NCBI RefSeq assembly: GCF_015706575.1
Contig: NW_024037074.1
Coordinates: 6,262,001 to 6,326,000, forward strand
Direction: 5' to 3'
Length of the DNA: 64,000 bases
Source: Patiria miniata
Taxonomy: Eukaryota > Echinodermata > Asteroidea > Valvatida > Asterinidae
Both the position numbers and the translations under genes were made by a program. Numbering within the stretch: the stretch's first letter is position 1; each line of letters starts with the position of its first letter. The notes beneath the pieces are model-generated. The model ran no database searches, was not told where the DNA came from, and saw nothing but the letters and a program-made list of their open reading frames with translations. Of this stretch, positions 12,301 to 21,770 are shown in pieces.

Positions 12301-14520
12301 GCTTTCTTTGTTAATTTTCTGGAATGGAACAAAATTAAAAGTAACTGAATGGAAAAAAGTAAACTGTATATGAGTTATCGTTGTAAAGTGTTTTAACAAA
12401 AATAGTGCGCTGAATTTTTAAAATTCACATTTTTAAATTCACTCACAGAAATGAACATCATACACTGTTCTAGAAGTAAAAAAAATAATTTTCTTCGCTT
12501 TTACATTTAAATTATTTTCACAATCGTAATGACATTTATTAACGTCCGGGTATTTCATGGAAAATTTTCAGGCATAAAAATATTAAAAAATCAGTTTTGT
12601 AAATATTTTCACATTTCAGTAAAATACTGCGTGTGATTTTCTTCGGACGTACCCACAATAGGCTTGGGAGCAAGTTGTATGATTCTACGGTTGACCATCA
12701 TGTCTATGGGAGTACTGTCTTTGGCCATGCGTCTGACGACCCAGCAGCCGTGCCTCATGGTCAGGTGAACCACGCGGGCACGACGGCTCAAATCCGCGGC
12801 CGCGTCACCGGCAGAGTGGGAGGCTCCTGCAGGAAAAGACAATGGAGAGAAAATTTATGAGCTTAGATTTGGACACCTTCAAAGAACTGACACCAGGGGT
12901 GCGAGTGACCACTGATAAAAACAGCTGAAAAAAGGTGTAAAAAAGCTGAATTTTGGAGATCGCCTATACTTTTGTACACAGCAAGTGAGGGAAAAAGCTG
13001 AAAAAAAAGCTGAAATCAGCTTTAAAGCTGAGATTTCAGACCCCTGTGATACACTGCCAAAAAAAAAAAAAACCCGCGGTGAAAACTTTAAGTTTTCACC
13101 GCGGGTTTTTTTTTTTTTACACCAATTGTAAAAGAATACAGTGGCGTAAAAATCGTGAATTAAACAAAAGCAGGACCGATGTATCGCTTGCCTTTATAGG
13201 TGCACCCCTTGAAAAATTATATTGTTAGACTGTACCCCTGACACTCACCCATCACCAGCACTGTTTTTCCACCGAAAGAGTCAGCATTCCTGAACTCGTT
13301 TGTGTGCATCTTCTGCCCCTGGAACTCATCCAGCCCTGGGTATTGAGGGATGTGCGGCTGTTTGTACAAGCCCGAGCAGACGAACACCGCGTCGTAAACT
13401 CCCGCCTTTTCCTCGCAGCCCTCTGTGCGCGTGCGCACGCTCCACTGCCCCGTGGTCTCGAAATCAGCCGTCGGTTCAACCCGCAGGACCGAGGTCTTGT
13501 ACTGAATGTGTTTCTCGAGATCGAAGTGGGCGGCGTAGTCTTGGACGTACTTGAGGACGTGTGGGTAGCGGGGGTAAGGGGGAATATCGTGGGGCATGGG
13601 GTAGTCACTGAACGCCATCATGACCTTACTGGAGTTGGTGGTCAGGGAATCGTAGATTGCTGACCCCTGACCTGGTCGGAGATTCTCATCGTACACCCAC
13701 ACGCCACCTATCATGAGAGAAAAAAAAAGGGTGGGGTTGAAGGATGTTCATCACAGAAGGATGAGCTGGGGTGTAACCAGACTGGGACCTTAAGTGTTCA
13801 AAACGATGCAAAAGAAGATCAGGCCAACTTTACTCACTCTTCAGCCGGCAAATTTCTCCAAAACTGTCATTGGGCAAGCAAAAGTTCTTCACTATTTCAA
13901 TTTTTAAAGCAGACTTTTCTTCAATATTTGACAGTGGCTTGCACAAGAGAGGGAAGTCAAGTGATTTCAAAATGAGGCTAAAGACTAGACTTCTTCATGT
14001 CCATCCATGGTCCAACTGTTTGACAAGACTGACTTCTTCATTCATTGTCGTTAGTCTTGTGCCTGACTATGGAGAAATGTGTAGAAATAGTGACCTAGTA
14101 CCGACATCCTAGACATTTCTTTTGGCACAGTCAGCTGACAGTTGATTTATGCAGTACTGAAGCGGTGTTGGACTGGTTGTTTCAGGTGCTAGTCTATTTT
14201 CTTGTATTGCATGTTTTCAATACCAATAAGTTTGGGACTCTCAGTCATACACAGTATTGAGAGTCCCAAATTTTCGGACTAGGGTGTAACCTACCCCAAT
14301 TATAAAGGTACATGTCCAATTAGAAAAAATGTTCACTGGTTTCATGCCTCATAAAATTGAAGCCGAACTGAAAGAAAGGAGCATGGTAAAAGTAAAAGTT
14401 TCGATTATACTTACCGAGTTGGCCATATCTCTCGAAACAGTGAGGTTCGATTCCTTCCTCCAGGCAAGCCTTGATGGCCACAAGGCCGCTGATCCCTCCA
14501 CCAATGATCGCTGCTTTCAT
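9370..14520 (-). CDS. Flavin-containing monooxygenase, copy 1 (intact, 530 aa)
   Basis: FAD- and NADPH-dependent monooxygenase that oxygenates soft N/S nucleophiles; family members sit on the ER membrane. Coding exons: 14520-14415, 13707-13249, 12826-12653, 12248-12163, 11681-11492, 10973-10729, 10125-10027, 9603-9370; all introns GT-AG; the summed 1593 bases stay in frame, and 530 residues is the family's normal length. Seen: GGGISG FAD loop (7-12), FMO-identifying FxGxxxHxxxF (164-174), GASHSAG at the NADPH loop (189-195, degenerate against GxGxxG), FATGY (321-325), and a C-terminal hydrophobic anchor (about 514-530). An acceptor 7 bases upstream of the ATG shows that the start exon follows a non-coding first exon. 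Nearly identical copies lie at 27537-21771 and 39295-33988. Confidence 0.92.
10190..10577. mobile_element. Partial TTAA-MITE in FMO copy 1 intron 6, split by a SINE/LINE-like tail
   Basis: The right half ends in TGTTGTATACTACCTTTAA and shares inner words (TCTGGTTCC, CCAGCATCTATGAACAC) with the full elements. An insert with (AATA)n (about 10306-10398) interrupts it. The same structure lies at about 23090-23482 and 35020-35415, so it predates the gene triplication. Confidence 0.6.
11788..12095. mobile_element. TA-flanked MITE in FMO copy 1 intron 4
   Basis: Inverted ends CAGGGTGAGT / ACTCACCTTG beside TA. Copies lie at about 24713-25086 and 36611-36917; the unit 2 copy keeps about 70 bases lost from the others. 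A foldback relative is at 62396. Ends plus TA suggest a Tc1/mariner-type parent (inference). Confidence 0.6.
12894..13046. mobile_element. Small hAT-type MITE in FMO copy 1 intron 2
   Basis: Ends CAGGGGTGCGA / ACCCCTG, with an interior of repeated AAAAGCTGAA words. Counterparts at 25868-26043 and 37703-37878. No clean 8-bp duplication could be read. Confidence 0.45.
13060..13118. repeat. 59-base perfect palindrome in FMO copy 1 intron 2
   Basis: An A run, ACCCGCGGTGAAAACTT, a single central T, then the exact inverse and a T run. In unit 2 only one arm and a long A run remain (about 26056-26095). In unit 3 only the A run remains (37891-37904). Confidence 0.85.
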
Positions 14521-14738
14521 CGTGATTCTGAAAAACAAATAATCGATTTGTAGAATAATCAATTTAATCGATTACAGTTGGTGTGGCACCCTGAAAAACA
14601 GGGTTTTCAAATTGAACTGATAATTTTCTAGCATCACCTTAGTTATGAGCTTTCCAATGAGACATCGAATGAAAAAAATCGGCCCATGATAAGTACCAAA
14701 TTAATTAATTTCAACTTTGAAGCCAGCGGGACCTCGTG

Positions 14739-15138
14739 TATGAAGCCCGGGAAGGGACAGGGTAGAATTTTGGGGGGGGGGGGGGATTTGCTAATTCGTT
14801 CGCACGAATTGCTAATTCGTTCGCACGAATTGCTAATTCGTTCGCACGAATTACTAACGCGTTCCCGGATGTACGAGTTAGCAATTCGTTCTTACGAATT
14901 AGGAAATCGTGCGAACGAGATAGCAATTCGTGCGAACGAAATAGCAATTCGTGCGAACGTGTTAGCAATTCGTGCGAACGAATTACGAATTCGTGGGAAC
15001 GAAAGAGGAATTCGTGCGAACGAAATAGGAATACGTGCGAACGAATTAGCAATTCGTGCGAACGAATTAGGAAATCGTGCGAACGAATTAGCAAATTCCC
15101 CCCAAAAAATTCCACCCTGTCCCTTCCCGGGCTTCATA
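14739..15138. mobile_element. Iteron-bearing MITE, unit 1 (400 bp)
   Basis: Terminal inverted repeats begin TATGAAGCCCGGGAAGGGAC and run about 35 bp. Near-matching duplications CTCGTG / CTCTTG flank it. Unit 3 has the uninterrupted site near 39513 (CCTCGTGTGCGC). The interior (14788-15099) is an array of about 14 degenerate 21-base units with the self-complementary core AATTCGTTCGCACGAATT, in both polarities. Long reading frames across it (RSHELLI/RANELAI repeats) are artefacts of the array. Confidence 0.8.
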
Positions 15139-16022
15139 CTCTTGTGCGCATGTGCTTTTGCGAAAGTGCAGTCTATAAATAATAATCTTAAACCATGGGA
15201 CCGCAAGTGGTCTTGCGATCCAGTGAGATAAGACGCATATACAGATTCTGATGGAACGTAGGTAGGTAGGTGTCGTGCAGCCAGGCTGGACGAACTGGCT
15301 GTACGTATAGGGTAGGCCTACTGTGATGGACGAACTTTAATCGGCCATCCGGGATTCAACACGCCTCTGGAACACAGACAACCGCCGTGTTGTTGGTGTG
15401 GTATGGTGGCACGCACGGCAGTCTAGTGCCCTTTCTACTGCGTTTCAGATCAGCGTGGGCCAAAACCGTGGTTTTTACACAGAAATATACGGCTGGGTTA
15501 CATAATCAAATTCCAAGGAATATAGTGAATTGGGATTACAAAACACATCGTTCCACAAATACGTAATTAACAGGTGAAGGCGCAGTAAAATAATCAGGTG
15601 TATCACATCCTGGCGTCGCACGCGCACCAGCCGCGATCATCGCGTAGCTAGGATCGCGTCGGACCAGCTGGCGAATGCAAAATTAACATACATTCTGTAC
15701 GAGCTGATACGTCACTAACTTATGAATAATCATAGTATTTCGATCAAAACTTTCTGAACCGGAGCGCGCTACTTAAAACCACTGTATCAGGCCTGCACAT
15801 GCAAACAAGCAAATTTATTTGCTACAGGACATTATAATTCTTTAAATTTCGTTCGGAAAAAGAGAATCGAAATTTTGAAAAACACACACAATTAGCAACT
15901 TGAAATGAAATTTCGAAATGAATAAAACTGCTGCAAACTGCTAACTGGCTGGATATTGGCCACTGTGAGAAATATTGTTTAAAGACGGCTTGGATTATAC
16001 ACAAGTTGCACGGCAGCATCAG

Positions 16023-17928
16023 GAATGTCAGACAAGTCGACCGTTGAGACAACTCGACTCGGGACAAGTCGACCGTTGAGACAACTTGACTCGGGACAAC
16101 TCGACCGTTGAGACAACTCGACTTAATGGAAATGTATACAGGTGGAGCGGAAACAGTTGCATAAATCTGTGGCAGGACCGGTCCCGGTTGCGGCGCGGGC
16201 ACACTCGATGCACAGAGGGCGCTCCGATCCGGTGGCCGTCGCGTCGACCCGGCGCGCCGCCCCTGCGAGGACCGGGCCCGGCCCGCGCGGCACGCGGGCA
16301 CACGTCGATGCTCAGTGAGCATTCGCTCCGGTGGCAGGCGTCGGGCCGCCCGGACCCAGCGCGGCGACGCGGCATACAGTCTACCGACGGGAGGGCTTCC
16401 GATGGTCCGCGGGGTCCTCAATGTACATCTACACATACTTGTTGTGTTACTAGTGCATTTATGATGGTCAGTAACGTCCAGGAAATGTATTCAATATAAG
16501 AACAATAAGGTAAGTAACATGATGTTAATTGATACGTTTTGATATCAGGCCAAACAAAAATAGTTCTGCTTTCGAGTACATGGCATTTGAAAATTTTCAA
16601 TTGCAGAGAGAGAGATTAATATGAAAATCTTAACCTTGGAAAAACTCACTGTAGGCCTACCGTAATAATAGAATACCCATAAAACTGTTGTTGAGGATAT
16701 TTTAATGTGTTTTTAAGGGGTTTTAAATATTCACAGACAAAAGCAAACTTTTTACGTTTCTCCCGACAGTTGTGACGTTCAACCCTGAAAACTGTATGCC
16801 TCAAAAACAGGTACGATAAAATCACAATTTAAGGATTTGTTTTTAGAATATTGTTCAGACAGCTAACTGAGTGCTGGATTGATCTAAAACGCATGTGTAC
16901 AAATCTCTACACATTTCGAATGTTAAATTTTAAATTCTTATTAAATTCTTTACAAATAAACAAAATTTGAGGTATGATGTAACAAGGGCGGATCCAGAAC
17001 ACAATTTTGGGGGGGGCCAAAAAAAAATTTGGTCCCCCCAAAAAGTGGGTCAAACAAATTTCGGCGTGGGGTTCGGGGCCCGTAAGGGCCCCGAAAATTT
17101 TTTGGATTCTAGAGCTCTGTGGTGCGATCTGAGGCAATTTTTGACCACTCTAACCAATGTTTTTTGAGGAAAAGATGGTGGTGTACTCATTGCCTGCCTT
17201 TATTGCGATGTCACATAAAAAAAAAAAAAATTGGTTTCGTTTTTTTTGGGGGGGGGGCATGGCCCCCTTTGGCCCCCCCCTGGATCCGCCCTTGTGATGT
17301 AAAGGGATTTGTTTTAAGAAAACTGTTTAAGACTGCTAACTGAGTGCTTGATAGATCTGAAACACATGTGTACATATCTCTATGGCCCGGCACAAAGGAT
17401 GTCACCGTGCACGGTACGGCCACGTTGACCGACCGGGGATGGGATAAGACAGTGGGCGCACAGGCCCGGCAAAAACGATGTCACCGTGCACGGTACGGCT
17501 ACGCTGACCGGGGATAAGTGCGCACACAGGCCCGGCAAAAACGAACGATGTGCACGGACAATCACACTGCGCTATATCGACTCTGTTATATGCAACAAAA
17601 GGCAGATATCTAATGCCCTATGTACCTCTTAGTTCAAGGTATTTGAACCCCAGTTTTATGTACTTAGTTTGAATGGGATAGCACCATCATTTTCCTTAAC
17701 TAAAGCAGCTAAACCTATCATCTCGCCCAGCGGCAACCCCAGCCGTGAATCAACCCGGCCCGAACAACAACAAAAAAAACTCATGTATCATAACTCCCAA
17801 ACGGCGATCAGCCAAACGGCGATCAGCCACCGTCGAAATCCCCGGTACTACGGTCTCAACGGTCGACTTGTCTCAACGGTCGACTTGTCCCGAGTCGAGT
17901 TGTCTCAACGGTCGACTTGTCTGACCCC
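16023..17928. mobile_element. Long-TIR element with 32-base terminal iterons, unit 1 (1906 bp)
   Basis: Flanked by CAGCATCAG (16014-16022) and CAGCATGAG (17929-17937). The left end has three direct 32-base repeats (GACAAGTCGACCGTTGAGAC start); the right end has the same in inverse. The interior has a GC-rich block (about 16155-16425), a 70-80-base tandem repeat with GTCACCGTGCACGGTACGG (17390-17560) and a nested hAT-type MITE. Unit 3 keeps the empty site at about 40764-40776. A 9-bp duplication and long TIRs suggest a Mutator-like element (inference). No transposase is seen. Confidence 0.75.
16983..17294. mobile_element. hAT-type MITE nested in the long-TIR element
   Basis: Perfect 8-bp duplication TGATGTAA (16975-16982, 17295-17302). 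TIRs CAAGGGCGGATCCAG. Poly-G/poly-C flanks inside the ends. An 8-bp duplication and C-G ends fit hAT. Confidence 0.85.
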
Positions 17929-18087
17929 CAGCATGAGTATGCCCCTAGGTGCTAGCTCAGTGGGCCGGGAGACTTGATACTCAGGTGAACTACAGGTTAT
18001 TCCACACCATTTACATTCAGTGCAAAAGTCTTACGTGTTTTGTGCACTGTGAAATAAGATATTCGATTTTGTACATGTACTACTCAC

Positions 18088-18297
18088 CTTCAGAAGTCCG
18101 TTATTCTGGTTGAAACAAAAACTTGCACCTGGTTCTATCGTCAAACAGCTTCGCGTGTCTTCGTACCGATGAATGTGCCGAGCTGACGGCGGAACGGAGT
18201 TACTTATGTCCGCCGGAAATCTTATCGCAGACTTCAAGTGTCAATCACTTCACCAGGGGGCGGGGCCTCGCTGCCAGCCATGACGTAATGGTCTAAG
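18088..18297 (-). promoter_or_regulatory. Predicted non-coding first exon of FMO copy 1
   Basis: Ends in a consensus donor (AAG/GTGAGT, GT at 18087-18086), conserved in all three units. It lies 3.5 kb upstream of the acceptor before the ATG exon. The start near 18297 is placed about 30 bases below a TATA-like box and is approximate. A non-coding first exon is common in this family. Confidence 0.55.
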
Positions 18298-18526
18298 ATT
18301 GAGCAAGCCAAGGGACAATCTGGAGTTTATAATTAAAGACCGAGCGGTTGATTCTGAATAACGGAACAATGTCCACATTCCGTCTGTATGGAAGCTTATC
18401 AGACATCCGGCTTTATTGTATTGTGTCGAGTCGAGTCCGTTATCTAAAGTTAATAATGACACAAACACCTGTCAAGTTAAGTTCCGTGATTTACCCGGTG
18501 GTATGGGACGGCACGTGCACCACGTG
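18256..18526 (-). promoter_or_regulatory. FMO copy 1 promoter: GC box, CRE-like site, TATA-like box, paired E-boxes
   Basis: Seen: GGGGGCGGGG (18256-18265), TGACGTAA (18281-18288, CREB/ATF-like), TTATAAAC on the minus strand (about 18325-18332), and two CACGTG E-boxes nine bases apart (18512-18517, 18521-18526). Binding by named factors is inference. Confidence 0.5.
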
Positions 18527-18599
18527 CACGATTCGCCCTGCAGTGATTTGTGCTTCTGCTTTGAAGTTCTGCGCATGAGTTGTTAAATTTAAACTCTCT

Positions 18600-19810
18600 C
18601 TGTCTCTTTTTTAGCTAAGTTATGCCATCTTTGAGATTTCTTTTAGGGGGGGGGGGGGGGGATAGGGGATATGATCAAGATCCAAAATTGCCCGGCCTTG
18701 GAAATTCGAAGGGGGGGGGGGCTGGACACTGAGAGGTCAACCCTTCGGTGGACCCCAAAATAGGAATTATCCTGCTTCACATACAAGTTAATCGGTTTTA
18801 ATATTCGCATTCCGTCTGTATGGAAGCTTATTTGAACAGGGATCCGGCTTTTTGTGTCGAGTCGAGTCCGTTATCTAAAGTTAATAGAGAGGTTTCGCAT
18901 GCAAACGGATACGTTTAGTGCGACGGATACGTCATCAGTTATGACGTCATACGCCACTCACTATCCGCTAAACCGACGACATGCATATCTCGCTCGCTAC
19001 ACGTAAGGGGGGGGGGGGAGACTACTCAGAGGAGGGCGCTATACAAAGATGTATAGGAATGCTAAATAGAATCCGCGACTGTGTTCCCCAACGCCGCCTG
19101 CACTCTCTCTGTCTCTTTTTTTTTTTAGCTTATATAGAAATACATCTTTTATATTTTTTTAGGGGGGGGATGGAGGATGATCAAGATCCAAAATTGCCCG
19201 GCCATGGAAATTCGAAAAAAGGGGGGGGGGGGGGCTGGACACTGAGAGGGCAACCCTTCGGTGGACCCCAAAATGGGAATTATTCGGCTTCACATACAAA
19301 TTAATCGGTTTTATAATGCATGAAATACAAAACTTTGCCTTGATTAAAATCATGGGCGTATATCCCCCACACTTTTTAAAGTGGGGGATATCATATCCGT
19401 GTCTGCCCACACACTTTATTCGTCGCCGAATTTAAATCTATAGCTCAGAAAGTAGCTGATTATACTCAAAACTCGAAAATGATGTTTCAATGAAAATCTT
19501 TTGCTACAACAAAAATTGGTTAAAGTGGTCAGAAATTGCCTCAGATTGCGCTACAGAGCGTCTAGAATCAATTTTTTTCCGGGCCCTTAAGCGAGCCCCG
19601 ACTGAACCCCACGCCGTTAGGGCTTTTACACTTGGCGCTCGAGTTCTGATAAAGGTAGGCCTCCCCCTCCCCCACTTTTGAGAAGCGATTGACGCCCTTG
19701 ATTAAAATACTTTTATATGCCATTTAAAAAAAAAAATTGACTTGCAAATGTTACACTAATGGTTTTATATGGCACCGTTATGTGTCAGGGATAGGGATTT
19801 GGCCTTAATT
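18600..19810. repeat. MITE cluster upstream of FMO copy 1
   Basis: Poly-G tracts, a palindromic GAGGTTTCGCATGC element fragment (about 18889-19007; full copy at about 30918-31105) and a MITE with GGGCGTCAATC ends and TTGATTAAAAT flanks (19351-19697). Counterparts sit at 31402-31708 and 44297-44651. No gene. Confidence 0.55.
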
Positions 19811-20287
19811 GTATTGCCTTAATTAAGATTGAAAATTACATAATAAACAATCTAGTCACATAAAGATGTTGTGAAAGTATTGGAAAATTTCAAATGGAAA
19901 ATTGAAATGGAAATCAAATGGAAAAGCAAAGCCAAAGGTCAAAAATTGAAAAGGTAGGTGAGCTAGTAAATTAATTCCTTTATTTACAAGAATCGTCTAC
20001 AGTTGTATATTGAGAAATTATTAATCAAAAGAGATGTAGTTAAATATTAACAAGTGCAAATGTAACAAGAATGCTATTACAAAGGTGTGAAAAGCCCCGA
20101 CAACACGAGATTTATTTACAAATTAATTATGGCATGAATTTTAAATCAAAGTTTCACGTGAAGTATTTACAGGAATCTTCCTCCAAAAGGCAAGTTGTAA
20201 AAATGATCACAGGTTTGTCTTCTAAACTTAAAGATATTATTTATGAAATGGCAAGTATATAACTTCGTGTCTTCACGATCTGAACAC

Positions 20288-21250
20288 TTAATTATTATTA
20301 TTATTCATTATTATTTATTCGGCCAAATTACAAGGTACAACAAGCAATCCACAAAAGTAAACAAAACTGAACAAAAACAATCCAATCCAAGCTGGCCAGG
20401 ATTGATTAAAGTATAATAAAACACTGTGACTCGAAAGCCTGTCAATTCTAACTTGAATGGTACATGTAACATACAAAAATATATTTAAAAAATAGGTACA
20501 AAATTCAATGAAAAATAAGACCGCCTTAAAAATAATACTGAAAAAGATAATTAGATGCAAAAGATTAACAGTTACAACCCTGACCACAGTTTTCTCAAAG
20601 GCGAGAATAGCTGGCGTAAAAACCTAACAACTGCAGATTATACAAGACTGGGGAAAAACAGACAAACAAACCAACCCCCCCCCCCCCCCCCAAAAAAACC
20701 CCAAACAAACAAACAAACAAACAAACACCCCAACACAACCCTAACAAACCAAGAAATAAAACAAGACAGGATAAGACTAAACAAAATGAAACTAGACAAG
20801 TCAAGACAAGACAAGAGACAAGACAAGAGACAAGAGACAAGACAAGACAAGACAAGAGACAAGACAAGACAAGAGACAAGACAAGACAAGACAAGAGACA
20901 AGACAAGACAAGACAAGACAAGACAAGACAAGACAAGAGACAAGACAAGACAAGACAAGAGACAAGACAAGACAAGACAAGACAAGACAAGACAAGACAA
21001 GACAAAAGACAAGACAAGACAAGACAAGACAAGACAAGACAAGACAAACAAGACAAGACAAGACAAGACAAGACGAAACAAAACAAAACAACAAAAAACA
21101 AACAAGACAAGACAAGACAAGACAACAACAACAACACAACAACATAAAAACACGGAACAAAAGATTGATACAGTAAACAAAATAATTTAAAATGAAATAA
21201 CAATAAATAATAAGCAATACAAACCTGATAGAGAAAAGTAAAAAAAACTT
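20288..21250. repeat. (TTA)n-tailed retroelement-like fragment with a large (GACAA)n array, unit 2
   Basis: Starts with a TTATTATT run and GGCCAAATTACAAGG, resembling the 3' end of a LINE/SINE in reverse. It then holds about 330 bases of GACAA/GAGACAA pentamer repeat (20794-21124). It is present at the same point in unit 3 and absent from unit 1. The long cysteine/leucine frames across it are repeat artefacts. Confidence 0.6.
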
Positions 21251-21770
21251 AATCGCAGTCTAACCATAGTCTTCTAAAAATATAAAAAAGTATACTCGTT
21301 TCTTTTGGTACAACTGTAACTGTTTTTCAGAGACCTAATGTTATCACTTTGTCTGTTTAATTTCAGAACAATACATGTACAAGAGACAATAGCCTACATT
21401 AGTACGGCAAAATAACTAGTAAAAATAACCTTTAGAAAGAGCTGCAAATTTCTCTACCAAAAAAGCCGCATTTAATACATGTGTTCTGCATGCATTTGTC
21501 AATATATCGGTTAGAATAAATTACTATTTTTTCCCATCATTCTGATACTGCCTTGGACCAAGTCTGAGTATGTGATCAGATAATAAAAAGGTTATACACA
21601 ACAAGATGAACTTAGACACATATTCCTTCAACGGTTGTACTTTCAGTCATCCTAGCAGCTAGACTCTTAAACGATAAAGGCACAGACGGCAACGAAGATC
21701 ATCACAGCAGCCAGACCTACCCGCAGCAAGGTGGTGTCAGCCGTGACCACGCCCCCTTGCTTTGGCTGCT

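Larger units (their letters stand above)
6641..19810. repeat. FMO tandem unit 1 (about 13.2 kb)
   Basis: Starts at the marker GTATTGCCTT shared by all three units. Between about 6720 and 8270 it is unlike units 2 and 3, holding poly-G/poly-C MITE fragments and a local duplication (7297-7392 matches 8425-8515). From about 8270 it aligns with the other units through the FMO gene, promoter and MITE cluster. Order, orientation and exon sizes match units 2 and 3, so this is a head-to-tail segmental duplication. Confidence 0.85.

Noticed and set aside
14788-15099. Array resembling a CRISPR
   Set aside because: There are no spacers, the units are palindromic and contiguous, and the setting is an animal genome.
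14686-15231. Frames of 104-181 codons with RSHELLI or RANELAI repeats
   Set aside because: Produced by the 21-base iteron array inside a MITE. All frames stay open because the unit length is a multiple of three.
15822-16436. 204-codon minus frame with Arg/Pro-rich part
   Set aside because: It crosses the border between an inserted element and flanking DNA, and its middle is the GC-rich block. No homologous frame is kept in unit 3.
20555-21217. Long open frames on both strands (KTRQD or LSCLV repeats)
   Set aside because: They are read-outs of the GACAA pentamer array in several frames at once, not genes.
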